Shown: positions 35,520-44,616, counted from the first letter of the stretch. The stretch is DNA of 64,000 bases from Neorhizobium populisoli (GCF_019430945.1 NZ_JAHYCB010000007.1:186001-250000), one strand, 5' to 3'. Notes: a model not told the origin generated them from the letters alone. Numbers and translations: made by a program.

Positions 35520-35675
35520 ACCCCCCTCTGCCCTGCCGGGCATCTCCCCCACAAGGGGGGAGATCGACTCGTGGCAATGTCTCACATCTCTCCGAGGTCG
35601 CAGATTGAGGGAAAGCCGTGCCGCTTGCCAATCTCCCCCCTTGTGGGGGAGATGCCCGGCAGGGCAGAGGGGGGT
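35520..35675. repeat. Palindromic element, family 1, intergenic copy (ccmA-ccmB)
   Basis: Two perfect inverted arms of 45 bp (35520-35564 and 35631-35675) flank a 66-base centre. Each arm contains its own small hairpin, ATCTCCCCC-ACAAG-GGGGGAGAT and its mirror. The first 11 bases of the centre, CGACTCGTGGC, are shared with the copy in ftsY. It lies 33 bases after ccmA and 86 bases before ccmB, so the transcript of the ccm operon must read through a very stable hairpin. Confidence 0.9.
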
Positions 35676-35761
35676 GCGCCATGGTCAATAAAACACATCA
35701 ATCGATCCCGTGAGACAACGATCCCCCCGAACAAAAACCAAGAGCCGACGGAGCAGCGCCG

Positions 35762-36421
35762 TTGACCGCCCTCCTCCTCCGCGACCTGAAACTCTCGGTC
35801 CGCGCCGGCGGCGGTGCATTGATCGGCGTCCTCTTCTTCATCACAGTCGTCGCCGTCATTCCCTTCGGTGTCGGTCCGGATCTCAACCTCCTCTCCCGCA
35901 TCGGCCCGGCGATCGTCTGGATCGGCGCTCTTCTCTCCTCGCTGCTCGGCCTCGACCGCATGTTCCAGACCGACCGCGAGGACGGCTCGCTCGACCTGCT
36001 GCTGATGCAAGAACATCCGCTGGTTTTGACGGTGCTGGTCAAATGCCTGGCGCACTGGATCGGCAACGGCCTGCCCCTCGTCATCGCCTCGCCACTACTC
36101 GGCCTTTTCATGAACATGAACGAGGTAGCGATCGGCGCCACCATGCTCACCCTTCTGGTCGGCACCCCGGCTCTGACCTTCATCGGCGCGGTCGGCGCGG
36201 CGGTCGCGGTCGCCCTGCCCCGTGGCGGGCTGCTCGTGTCGATCCTCGTCCTGCCGCTCGCCGTGCCGGTGCTGATCTTCGGTGTCGGCGCATCCTATGC
36301 GGCCGTCGAAGACCCCGCCCCGTTTATGCCGCCTTTCCTGATATTGGTGGCGATCACGATGTTTTTTGCGGTGCTCGGTCCGCTCGGTGCGGCGCTGGCT
36401 TTGAGAAACGCCAATGACTGA
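35762..36421 (+). CDS. ccmB: Heme exporter permease CcmB
   Basis: A 219-residue inner-membrane protein with six hydrophobic segments, partner of CcmA and CcmC. The start MTALLLRDLKLSVRAGGG (TTG at 35762) and LLSRIGPAIVWIGALLSSLLGLDRMF are family marks, as is EDGSLDLLLMQ. A GGAG lies about nine bases upstream. Ccm genes A, B, C, D, G follow in the usual rhizobial order. Confidence 0.93.
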   Translation: MTALLLRDLKLSVRAGGGALIGVLFFITVVAVIPFGVGPDLNLLSRIGPAIVWIGALLSSLLGLDRMFQTDREDGSLDLLLMQEHPLVLTVLVKCLAHWIGNGLPLVIASPLLGLFMNMNEVAIGATMLTLLVGTPALTFIGAVGAAVAVALPRGGLLVSILVLPLAVPVLIFGVGASYAAVEDPAPFMPPFLILVAITMFFAVLGPLGAALALRNAND

Positions 36422-36480
36422 CTAGGATAAGGTTGACCACGATCAATATTGTCGTCGCATACGCAGACTAGAAAGCGCTC

Positions 36481-37245
36481 ATGTCCGAAAGCCTCGCCAT
36501 CACGAAATTCAGCGATCTCGCCAACCCGACGCGGTTTTTGGCGCTGGCAGCGCGTATCCTCCCGTGGATGGCGGCGGTGACCGCGATCCTGTTCGCGGTC
36601 GGCCTCTACATGAGCTTTTCGACCGAGGGTGACTACCAGCAGGGCCAGACGGTCAAGATCATGTATATCCACGTGCCGGCGGCCTGGCTCTCGATGATGT
36701 GTTATACGGTGATGGCGCTGTCTGCGATCGGCACGCTGGTCTGGCGCCATCCGCTGGCCGACGTGTCCCACAAGGCCGCCGCGCCGCTCGGCGCCGCCTT
36801 CACGCTGATCGCGCTCGCCACCGGTTCGCTCTGGGGCAAGCCCATGTGGGGCACCTGGTGGGTCTGGGATGCACGGCTTACTTCCGTCTTCATCCTCTTC
36901 TTGATGTATCTCGGCTTGATCGCGCTCAACCGTGCCATGGACGATCCTAGCCGGGCGGCACGTGTCTCGGCCATCCTCATCCTCGTCGGCTTCGTCAACA
37001 TCCCGATCATGAAGTTCTCGGTCGACTGGTGGAATACGCTGCACCAGCCGGCCAGCGTCATCCGCATGGGCGGCTCGACGATCGACGCGGAATTCCTTTG
37101 GCCGCTGCTGGTCATGGCGCTGGCCTTCACGCTTCTGTTCTTCACCCTGCATGTGATGGCGATGCGCAACGAGATTTGGCGCCGCCGCGTAACCGCGCAA
37201 CGTCGCATGGCCGCTCGTTTGGCCGGACGGGACAATGTAAGATGA
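36481..37245 (+). CDS. ccmC: Heme-handling protein CcmC
   Basis: A 254-residue inner-membrane protein with six hydrophobic segments. The tryptophan-rich heme motif WGTWWVWDARLTS (about residues 120-132) is intact, with the flanking periplasmic histidines, one in IHVPAAW and one in WWNTLHQP. It transfers heme to CcmE. It overlaps ccmD by an ATGA junction. Confidence 0.95.
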   Translation: MSESLAITKFSDLANPTRFLALAARILPWMAAVTAILFAVGLYMSFSTEGDYQQGQTVKIMYIHVPAAWLSMMCYTVMALSAIGTLVWRHPLADVSHKAAAPLGAAFTLIALATGSLWGKPMWGTWWVWDARLTSVFILFLMYLGLIALNRAMDDPSRAARVSAILILVGFVNIPIMKFSVDWWNTLHQPASVIRMGGSTIDAEFLWPLLVMALAFTLLFFTLHVMAMRNEIWRRRVTAQRRMAARLAGRDNVR

Positions 37246-37427
37246 CCCACACCTTCTATATCACCACCGCCTATGCCGTGACCGCGATCGTCACTCTCTG
37301 TCTGATCTTCTGGGTCTGGCTGGATGGCCGCGCACGGCAAAAGGAATTGGCCGAACTCGAAGCCTCCGGCATTCGCCGCCGTTCGGCGCAGACGAAACCC
37401 GAGCCGGCTCCGGGAGGCCAGGCATGA
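37242..37427 (+). CDS. ccmD: Heme exporter protein CcmD
   Basis: A 61-residue protein with one membrane segment (about residues 7-27) followed by a charged tail (DGRARQKELAELEASG), the classic CcmD layout. It stabilises CcmE in the CcmABCD complex. Its ATG at 37242 overlaps the ccmC stop and its stop overlaps the ccmG start, both as ATGA. Confidence 0.9.
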   Translation: MTHTFYITTAYAVTAIVTLCLIFWVWLDGRARQKELAELEASGIRRRSAQTKPEPAPGGQA

Positions 37428-38029
37428 GCGTCGAGACCGAAACCCGACCTGCCGAACGTAAAGGTCTGGCCCGTTACGCGCTGGCATTGATCCCGCTCGC
37501 CGTCTTCGTCGGCTTTGCCGCAGTGGCCGGAAAGATGCTCTACGATCAGGACGTCAATGGCCGCGATGTCTCCGCCATTCCTTCGGCGTTGATCGGCAAG
37601 AAGGCCCCGTCGCTGGCCTTGCCGCCGCTTGAAGGCTCAAACACCGCAGCTCTGACCGCCGCGGCCGTCGCCGGCAAGCTGACTCTGGTCAATGTCTTCG
37701 CGTCCTGGTGCATTCCCTGCCGTCAGGAACATCCGGTCCTGAAACAATTGGCGACCGATAGCCGACTCACCATCGTCGGGATCAACTACAAGGACAAGAA
37801 CGACAACGCTCTGCGTTTTCTCGGCGAACTCGGCAATCCTTATAAGGCGATTGGTGTCGATCCGAACGGCAAGGCGGCGATCGACTGGGGCGTTTACGGC
37901 ATTCCGGAAAGTTACCTGGTCGGCCCGGACGGCACGATCCTCTACAAGAAGGTCGGCCCGTTCGACGACCGCAGCCTGAAACAGGAATTGCTGCCGGCCA
38001 TCGAAAAGGTAACGGCTGCGAAAAGCTGA
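37424..38029 (+). CDS. ccmG: Thiol:disulfide interchange protein CcmG/DsbE
   Basis: A 201-residue membrane-anchored periplasmic thioredoxin that keeps the apocytochrome CxxCH cysteines reduced. An N-terminal anchor at about residues 17-38 is followed by the thioredoxin fold with active site C96-IP-C99 in ASWCIPCRQEH and the cis-Pro in YGIPESYLV. It ends the cluster; ccmE, ccmF, ccmH and ccmI are not in this window and are usually elsewhere in rhizobia. Confidence 0.95.
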   Translation: MSVETETRPAERKGLARYALALIPLAVFVGFAAVAGKMLYDQDVNGRDVSAIPSALIGKKAPSLALPPLEGSNTAALTAAAVAGKLTLVNVFASWCIPCRQEHPVLKQLATDSRLTIVGINYKDKNDNALRFLGELGNPYKAIGVDPNGKAAIDWGVYGIPESYLVGPDGTILYKKVGPFDDRSLKQELLPAIEKVTAAKS

Positions 38030-39233
38030 TCAGGCAACCGAAATGATCCGCAGCTGCCGTGGTGTGCCGGCCGCCGGAGCACCTTGCTGACCTTCGGTCA
38101 CAACCAGGTTCCGCCCGCTGGATTTTGCCGCATAAAGGCAGGCATCGGCACGGCCGATCGCATCATGCATGGAATGGTCGCCGCGGGCCGTGAAAGACAC
38201 GCCAAAACTCGAAGTGATCTGCTGGCTGATACCGCCTTCGCGCCAGTCGCGCGCTGCAAAGGTAAGCCGGATCGCGTTTGCCAGCACGCCGGCTTCCGCC
38301 AGCGTCACGCCCGGCAGGAAGGCTACGAATTCCTCGCCACCAAATCGGGCTGAAAGCGCATCGCCCGGCAGTCCGTTCCGCAGCGCGGCAGCAAGGCCGA
38401 CAATCACCGTATCACCGGCCGCATGGCCGAACCGGTCATTGACCAGCTTGAAATGATCGATATCGCAGACGATCACGGCGCCTGCCGGATAACCGTCCTT
38501 ACCGGAATTGGTGCCGAAATCCGGAATTGCGCGCTCAAAGCCGCGGCGGTTCAGGAGGTCGGTCAGAGGATCGTGTTCCGCCGCATGCCGATGCTGGCCG
38601 ACGACATCCAGCATGACCGTGCCGAGCACGGTCAATGCCAACAGGAAACCGAGGATGCTGGCGCCGACCTGCATGAAGAAGGCGTAGTCCGAAGCCAGAA
38701 ATTCATCCAGCACGGCATAGGCATCACCCGAGGTAAAGACCAGCAGCGAGACGAAACGTCGTTTCCGCCAACACCAACCCGACCATGCTGACGAGCAGCC
38801 AGTCGATCGGCCGGCGAATACGGCCGCGGACCTGCCAGAGCGGAGCGGCAAGCAGCAGGGCGCAGGCGACATCGCTGGCGACCAACTCGCCCTTCAGGTC
38901 ATGGATCATCACCAGATAGGAGATCGTCGCCAGCGCCACTGCACTGAAGACGAGCCGCGCAGCGAGCGCCGGCGGCACGCCGAAACGGCTATACAGCGCC
39001 TGCCCGTAGCAGAAAAAAGCGGAAAGGAAGAATGCGTTGGAGACAATCGCCTGCGCTTCGAGCGGCAGTTTTTCAAGAATCAATGGCGCAGCGAAACCGA
39101 AGGCCGCCGAGATGTATCCGATCCCCCAATAGCGCCCCGAGACCGAGCCCCAGCGCTGCAGGAAGACGAACGTGCATCCAAAAACGAAGAATATGAAAGG
39201 AAGCAGGTAGGCGAAATTGTCGTGCGATTCCAT
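38030..39233 (-). pseudogene. Diguanylate cyclase with N-terminal membrane domain, frameshifted
   Basis: Two frames together make one protein of about 400 residues. 39233-38724 encodes a six-segment membrane sensor part beginning MESHDNFAYLLPF; 38872-38030 encodes the rest, a last membrane segment and a GGDEF domain (DPLTDLLNRRGFERA, FKLVNDRFGHAAGD, FGGEEFVAFLPG). The two join smoothly at about 38757 (ETTF then VSLLVF) if one base is removed, so it has a single-base frameshift. The active site is GGEEF, a working form; the inhibitory RxxD site is missing. It may be a true lesion, a sequencing error or programmed slippage. The last is least likely because no slippery run is seen. Confidence 0.8.
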
Positions 39234-39361
39234 GAAACCCCTCGCACGAATGAATTCCCCCCGAAACTCTGTGCTACCCCCGAAATTAACCGGGTGGGAT
39301 TAAGAAAACTTAACCGGAAAAGGCGTCAGGCGGATCAAGGCCGTATCACTTTGACGCGATT

Positions 39362-39949
39362 TCAGATGCCGCCCTGCCAGACGCGGACCGCGTCCACCGG
39401 CCAGATCAGCATCAGCACGTTGAGGGTCAGGTTATCGCGGATGATATAGCCGGTCAGAAGCTCGAAAAAGATCGCGATCGCCACCGTCACCCAGGCCGGC
39501 AGGCGCGAAGCGGCGAAGAAACCAAGCGCCATGAACACCGTGTCCATCGCCGAATTGAGGATGCTGTCGCCGGAATAACCGAGCGCCATCGTTGCGGTCC
39601 GATACCGGTCGATGATCAGTGGCGAGTTTTCGAGAAGCTCCCAGGCCGCCTCGATCAACACCGCGAGCGAAAGCCTTGCGGTGAGCGGCGCCCGACGCAT
39701 AACGAGCCAACCGAGACCGTAGAACAGGAACCCATGAATGATGTGCGAGGGCGTGTACCAGTCGGACAGATGCTGGGAATTGCCGCTGGTGTTCACACCG
39801 CCTTCCCAGAGCTTCACATAACCGCATTCGCAGATCGGAATGCGGCCCATGAGATAGAGAATGGCGATCTGCAGAAGGAAAAGAACGATGGCGCCGATCA
39901 GCCAGCGCCGCGACGAGGAACCTGGACCGGAAAGCTCGGTTGCGCTCAC
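39362..39949 (-). CDS. DUF2585 (UPF0314) family membrane protein
   Basis: A 195-residue inner-membrane protein with about five hydrophobic segments. The family core is GRIPICECGYVKLWEGG, SQHLSDWYTPSHIIHGFLFY, and IEAAWELLENSPLIIDRYR. The family is conserved in Rhizobiales, with unknown function. The GTG start at 39949 overlaps the stop of ispZ, so it is the last gene in the dapF-mtaB-ftsY-ispZ run. Confidence 0.88.
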   Translation of the reverse strand: MSATELSGPGSSSRRWLIGAIVLFLLQIAILYLMGRIPICECGYVKLWEGGVNTSGNSQHLSDWYTPSHIIHGFLFYGLGWLVMRRAPLTARLSLAVLIEAAWELLENSPLIIDRYRTATMALGYSGDSILNSAMDTVFMALGFFAASRLPAWVTVAIAIFFELLTGYIIRDNLTLNVLMLIWPVDAVRVWQGGI

Positions 39950-40665
39950 TTCTCAGCCTCGGCTTCCGGCGCCTGCACGGTGTGGCGCATGATCAGCGGC
40001 ATCTGGGCGAGCGTGAAGATGATGGTGATCGGCATCGTGCCCCAGACCTTGAAATTGATCCAGACCTCGTCCGAAAAGTTCCGCCAGACGACCTCGTTGA
40101 TGACCGCGAGGAAGAGGAAAAAGATACCCCAGCGGAAGGTCAGCTTCTTCCAGCCTGCTTCATCGAGCTGGAAGGCGGCATTGAAGACATAACCAAGCAG
40201 CGACTTGCCGAAGGCGAGACCGACCAGCAGCGTCACCCCGAACAGCGTGTTGACGATGGTCGGCTTCATCTTGATGAAGGTCTCGTCCTGCAGCCAGATC
40301 GACAGCGAACCGAACACCAGAACCACAACACCTGAAACGAAGGGCATGACCGGCAGGTGCTTGAAGACGATTTTCGAGACGATCAGCGAAGCGACCGTCG
40401 CCACCATGAACAGCGCGGTCGCGACGAGCAGCGGACCGCCGATCGCCGACAGCGCCGGAAACCTCTCCACCAGCCATTCGCCGCGCAGATTGCCGAAGAA
40501 GAAGACCAGCAAAGGTCCGATCTCCAGTGCCAGCTTCAGCATTGGGTGCTGCTTTTCTTCCTTGGTCGGCGTGGTGTCGCTTTCGATCGTCTGCATCTTG
40601 TCCAGCTTTTGGGGTTCCAACTTCGAAGCCTTTGTTGTCGAAGCCAAATCGTCATTCTGTGTCAT
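39946..40665 (-). CDS. ispZ: Inner membrane-spanning septation protein YciB/IspZ
   Basis: A 239-residue protein with a soluble N-terminal ~40 residues rich in charge, then five to six membrane segments (EIGPLLVFFFGN is the typical first). A conserved end part is AFQLDEAGWKKLTFRWGIFFLFLAVINEVVWRNF. YciB proteins have a role in septation and envelope integrity. The ATG at 40665 shares one base with the ftsY stop. The N-terminal extension is longer than in E. coli. Confidence 0.92.
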   Translation of the reverse strand: MTQNDDLASTTKASKLEPQKLDKMQTIESDTTPTKEEKQHPMLKLALEIGPLLVFFFGNLRGEWLVERFPALSAIGGPLLVATALFMVATVASLIVSKIVFKHLPVMPFVSGVVVLVFGSLSIWLQDETFIKMKPTIVNTLFGVTLLVGLAFGKSLLGYVFNAAFQLDEAGWKKLTFRWGIFFLFLAVINEVVWRNFSDEVWINFKVWGTMPITIIFTLAQMPLIMRHTVQAPEAEAEK

Positions 40666-42194
40666 CAATGCGTCAAACCCGCAATGGCACGCGCAAAATC
40701 CTGCGCCTCGAAGGGTTCGAGATCGTCGACACCCTCACCGACGCCGATGAAATAGACCGGTAGTTTGTGCTTGGCGGCGATAGCGACAAGGATACCGCCT
40801 CGCGCCGTGCCGTCGAGCTTGGTCATGATCAGACCGCTGACGCCCGCGACATTGCGGAAGATTTCCACCTGGTTCATGGCGTTCTGGCCGGTCGTCGCAT
40901 CAAGCGTCTGCAGCACGGTATGCGGCGCATCCGGATCGAGCTTGCCGAGCACGCGGACAATCTTTTCCAGCTCCGCCATCAGCTCAGTACGGTTCTGCAG
41001 CCGGCCGGCGGTATCGATGATCAGCACGTCGCTTTTGTTTGCCTTGGCCTGTTCATAGGCATCATAGGCGAGGCCCGCAGCATCGGCGCCGAGCTTGGTA
41101 CCGATAAAGCGGGAGCCGGTACGATCGGCCCAAATCTTGAGTTGCTCGATCGCCGCCGCGCGGAACGTATCGCCCGCCGCTAGCATCACCTTGAGGCCGG
41201 CGCCGGAAAGTTTTGCCGCCAGCTTGCCGATCGTCGTCGTCTTGCCGGTGCCATTGACGCCGACCACGAGAATGACATGCGGCTTGTGATTGAGATCGAG
41301 CGCCAGCGGCTTGGCGACCGGCGCCAGAACCTTGGTGATCTCGGCAGACATGATGCGCGAAACATCCTCGCCGGAGACATCCTTGCCGTAACGCTCGGAG
41401 GACAGCGCGCCCGTAATGCGCATCGCAGTCTCGACGCCGAGATCGGCCTGGATCAGCAGGTCTTCCAGCTCCTCCAGCGTCTCTTCATCGAGCTTACGCT
41501 TGGTGAACAGAGCCGTGATCTGGCCGGTCAGCTGCGAGGAGGTACGGGCAAGGCCGGCGCGCAGGCGCTGAAACCAGTTGAGCTGCGGCGGCGGAACGAT
41601 GACGACCGGTTCCGGTTCGGATTTGGCGGTTGAGAAGCCCTTGGGGAGGATCGGCTCGGGGCGAGCTTCGTCAGCGGAGATACCCCCCTCTGTCCTGCCG
41701 GACATCTCCCCCACAAGGGGGGAGATCGACTCGTGGCTCGGCTGCAGTTCAGTACCAACCGTCGAAGGCGTTGAAACACCCGCGGCGTCCGATGGGGAGG
41801 AAACCGGCGCATCCGTAATCTCCCCCCTTGAGGGGGAGATGTCCGGCAGGACAGAGGGGGGTGTATCCACACCTGAAGCCTCTTCAGCCTCGGCCTCCGC
41901 CTGCAACAGAGACAGCGGCACCACTCCGATTTCAGATATCGCTTCGGCACCAGGCAGAAGCGCCGGCTCTTCTGCAACTGCGGCTTCCGCCGCCACATCC
42001 GACGCAGGACCACCGGCCGTCTCTATCTCCGTCGGCGCCACCGGATCGGCAGCAACCGGCAAATCTTCTGCGCGAGACTTGGGTTCAAGCTCAGCCTCGA
42101 CCGCAGAAACCTCTGCCGGCTTTTCCGTTTCCGGCACCGCCTCCTCGGCAGGTTTGCCGAAAGTGAAGACACGTTTGATGAAGCTCAGAGCCAT
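40665..42194 (-). CDS. ftsY: Signal recognition particle receptor FtsY, with in-frame palindromic insert
   Basis: A 509-residue GTPase that receives SRP-ribosome complexes at the membrane. The NG domain (about residues 207-509) is intact: GVNGTGKTT (312-320), DTAGR (394-398), TKLD (458-461). Residues 1-206 form an acidic, Pro/Ala/Glu-rich A domain. Residues about 111-171 are encoded by a palindromic element that also exists in the ccmA-ccmB gap; its arms are read as TPPSVLPDISPSRGEI and ISPLVGEMSGRTEGGI. The insert lies in a region that tolerates length change, so function is probably kept. Ffh, its partner, is at 54678. Confidence 0.95.
   Translation of the reverse strand: MALSFIKRVFTFGKPAEEAVPETEKPAEVSAVEAELEPKSRAEDLPVAADPVAPTEIETAGGPASDVAAEAAVAEEPALLPGAEAISEIGVVPLSLLQAEAEAEEASGVDTPPSVLPDISPSRGEITDAPVSSPSDAAGVSTPSTVGTELQPSHESISPLVGEMSGRTEGGISADEARPEPILPKGFSTAKSEPEPVVIVPPPQLNWFQRLRAGLARTSSQLTGQITALFTKRKLDEETLEELEDLLIQADLGVETAMRITGALSSERYGKDVSGEDVSRIMSAEITKVLAPVAKPLALDLNHKPHVILVVGVNGTGKTTTIGKLAAKLSGAGLKVMLAAGDTFRAAAIEQLKIWADRTGSRFIGTKLGADAAGLAYDAYEQAKANKSDVLIIDTAGRLQNRTELMAELEKIVRVLGKLDPDAPHTVLQTLDATTGQNAMNQVEIFRNVAGVSGLIMTKLDGTARGGILVAIAAKHKLPVYFIGVGEGVDDLEPFEAQDFARAIAGLTH
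41682..41862. repeat. Palindromic element, family 1, copy inside ftsY
   Basis: Inverted arms of 45 bp (41682-41726 and 41818-41862) match at 44 positions and flank a 91-base centre. The arms match those of the ccmA-ccmB copy except at two paired positions and one further base near the inner hairpin of the right arm. The element is read through by the ftsY frame with no stop codon. Protein-coding palindromic repeats are known in Rickettsia; I know of no name for this one. Confidence 0.9.
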
Positions 42195-42212
42195 GAGAAA
42201 ATTCCGTTCCGG

Positions 42213-43535
42213 TCACGCCGCTCGCGAAGGCGCAAGCGATGCGCCCCCGGACCGATCCATGGACGAGCCGTCTTCGGCCGCGACCCGCATTTCGAGATAT
42301 TTGCCGTTATGGCCTGTTATCATAACGCGCCGGAGGTCGCTGGGAATAAGGCCTGGTGCCGCAACAAGCGAAAAGTTTTCCGTATGCGCCATGCCGTTAT
42401 TCTCGACGATGACCATCTGTTCTGTGCCGACCATGCGATCGAGATGGGCGCGATGCAACGCGTCACCTCGGGCACGAAGCCGCGCCGCGCGATCCTTAAC
42501 GAGACCGCGATCGACCTGCGGCATGCGTGCCGCTGGCGTACCGCGCCGGGGGCTGTAGGGAAACACGTGCAGGAAGGAAACGCCCGCCTCATCCGCAAGC
42601 GTTGCGGCATTCTCGAACATGTCTTCCGTTTCCGTCGGGAAACCGGCGATCATATCCGCCCCGAAGGCAATCTCCGGCCGCAACCGCCGCGCCTGCTCGG
42701 TAAAGGCTAAGGCCTCGGCGCGGGAATGACGCCGCTTCATCCGCTTCAGGATCATGTCGTCGCCATGCTGCAGGGACAGATGCAGATGCGGCATGAAACG
42801 CGGCTCGTCGGCGATCAGGTCCCAGAGATGTTTGTCCGCCTCGATACTGTCGATCGAGGAAAGGCGCAGACGCAGGATTTCCGGCACCTGCCGCAACAGG
42901 GTCTTGGCGAGGTAACCCAGCGACGGCTGGCCGGGCAGGTCCGCGCCATAACTGGTGGCGTCCACGCCGGTCAGCACGATCTCGCGATAGCCGCTTTCAG
43001 AGAGCTTGCGGGCCTGCTCGACCACCGCCCCCATCGGCACAGACCGCGAATTGCCGCGGCCATAGGGGATGATGCAGAAGGTGCAGCGATGGTCGCAGCC
43101 GTTCTGAACCTGAATGAACGCCCGCACATGCCCATCGATATGCTTGATCATCTGCGGCGCGGTCGCCTTGATGCTCATGATGTCGTTGACGCGCAACTTC
43201 TCTTCTGCCGCAACACCGAAATCCGGCAGGGCGCGATAGGACTTGGCTGTCAGCTTCTCTTCATTGCCTAAAACAGCATCGACTTCCGCCATATCCGCAA
43301 AAGTCTGCTTCTCGGTCTGGGCAGCACAGCCTGTGACGATAATGCGGGCATGCGGGTTTTCGCGCCGTGCCCGGCGGATCGCTTGCCGGGCTTGCCGCAC
43401 GGCCTCGCCGGTGACGGCACAGGTGTTGACGAGGATCGCGTTGTTGAGCCCGGCCTTCTCGGCCTCGGCCCGCATCACTTCCGATTCATAGGTGTTGAGC
43501 CGACAGCCGAAGGTAATGACCTCGACGCCACTCAT
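42213..43535 (-). CDS. mtaB: tRNA (t6A37) C2-methylthiotransferase MtaB
   Basis: A 440-residue radical SAM enzyme of the methylthiotransferase group. The N-terminal cluster cysteines are C11, C39 and C70; the radical SAM motif C147-DHR-C151-TF-C154 follows; a TRAM-like end is present. The sequence GCRLNTYESE marks the MtaB branch rather than MiaB or RimO. It converts t6A to ms2t6A in tRNAs. It overlaps dapF by four bases and is probably translated from the same transcript. Confidence 0.93.
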   Translation of the reverse strand: MSGVEVITFGCRLNTYESEVMRAEAEKAGLNNAILVNTCAVTGEAVRQARQAIRRARRENPHARIIVTGCAAQTEKQTFADMAEVDAVLGNEEKLTAKSYRALPDFGVAAEEKLRVNDIMSIKATAPQMIKHIDGHVRAFIQVQNGCDHRCTFCIIPYGRGNSRSVPMGAVVEQARKLSESGYREIVLTGVDATSYGADLPGQPSLGYLAKTLLRQVPEILRLRLSSIDSIEADKHLWDLIADEPRFMPHLHLSLQHGDDMILKRMKRRHSRAEALAFTEQARRLRPEIAFGADMIAGFPTETEDMFENAATLADEAGVSFLHVFPYSPRRGTPAARMPQVDRGLVKDRAARLRARGDALHRAHLDRMVGTEQMVIVENNGMAHTENFSLVAAPGLIPSDLRRVMITGHNGKYLEMRVAAEDGSSMDRSGGASLAPSRAA

Positions 43536-44449
43536 TTTGCCACCGCTCCATGCCCGCCGATATTGGACTCTTCATCACGCATGAAACTGCCCGTCACCGG
43601 ATCGACCTTGCCGGACCATTCCCATTCGGCCGGGCCGGTCATCACCACATGATCGTCGTCCCGCCACTCGATGACGAGTGGTTGACGGATCGGGCTGGAG
43701 GCGACATCGATCGTCACCGTGCGGCCAGTGCGGCCGGTCCGGGCAGCCGAAACGGCAGCGGAGCAGGCGGCGGAACCGCAGGCAAGAGTCAGGCCGGCGC
43801 CACGTTCCCAGGTGCGGGTCCGCAGCGAACTGTCGGAGGTGACCTGCGCCAGCGTGATATTCGCCTTCTCCGGAAAGATCGGGTGGTTTTCCAAAAGTGG
43901 CCCGAAGCGCTCCAGATCGAACGCCATCGGATCGCGATCGACCCAGAATATCGCGTGCGGATTGCCCATCGACATCACCGAGGGAGAATGCAGCACAGGC
44001 GCATCGATCGGCCCGATCTGCAGCTCGATACGGCTCGTGTCGAAGAAATCTTCGGCCAGCGGGATCTTGTCCCAAGCGAAAACCGGCTTGCCCATATCGA
44101 CGGAAATCGTCCCGTCCGCATGTTCCTGCGCATTCAGGATGCCGGCAACGGTCTGAAAGGTGAAGGTCTTGCGGCCCGTCTCGGCGGCCAGCGCCTGCAC
44201 CACGCAACGGGTGCCGTTGCCGCAGGCCTGCGCCTTCGAACCGTCGGAATTCAGGATATCGATCCAGGCATCCGTGCCTTGAGCCTTCGGATCGTGGATG
44301 GCCATGATCTGGTCGAACTCGGTAGCCGGATCGGCATTCAGCGCGATCGCGGCTTCCGGCGTCACCTTGTCCGTGCGGCCGCGCATATCGACGACCAGGA
44401 TCTTGTTTCCAAGCCCGTTCATCCTCGCGAATTCGACCACATCTGCCAT
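43532..44449 (-). CDS. dapF: Diaminopimelate epimerase
   Basis: A 305-residue enzyme that makes meso-diaminopimelate for lysine and peptidoglycan. The two catalytic cysteines are C76 in AQACGNGTRC and C224 in LACGSAACS. The ATG at 44449 (MADVVEFARMNGLGN) is the family start; the longer TTG frame from 44461 is less likely. It leads a leftward run with mtaB, ftsY, ispZ and the DUF2585 gene. A 14-base palindrome, CGGTAA-AA-TTACCG, lies at 44463-44476 just upstream. Confidence 0.95.
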   Translation of the reverse strand: MADVVEFARMNGLGNKILVVDMRGRTDKVTPEAAIALNADPATEFDQIMAIHDPKAQGTDAWIDILNSDGSKAQACGNGTRCVVQALAAETGRKTFTFQTVAGILNAQEHADGTISVDMGKPVFAWDKIPLAEDFFDTSRIELQIGPIDAPVLHSPSVMSMGNPHAIFWVDRDPMAFDLERFGPLLENHPIFPEKANITLAQVTSDSSLRTRTWERGAGLTLACGSAACSAAVSAARTGRTGRTVTIDVASSPIRQPLVIEWRDDDHVVMTGPAEWEWSGKVDPVTGSFMRDEESNIGGHGAVAK

Positions 44450-44566
44450 GACATCATCCAAGCGGTAAAATTACCGATACTTGGCCGTATATGGCGGAAA
44501 GCCGCGGGAATTACCAGTGGTCCGTATATCGACTGCGAGTTTCCTATGGCAGATGTCCGCCCGAAA

Positions 44567-44596
44567 CAAAAATGCCCGGCGTGAAGCCGGGCATTT
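44567..44596 (-). terminator. Rho-independent terminator of leuC
   Basis: A perfect 11-bp stem AAATGCCCGGC/GCCGGGCATTT with a five-base loop, with T residues following leftward, lies 20 bases past the leuC stop. Confidence 0.92.
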
Positions 44597-44616
44597 CGAA
44601 TTCAGTCAGTGAAAAA

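Noticed and set aside
44463..44476. Palindrome CGGTAA-AA-TTACCG before dapF
   Set aside because: Too short and isolated to claim as an operator; it may be chance.
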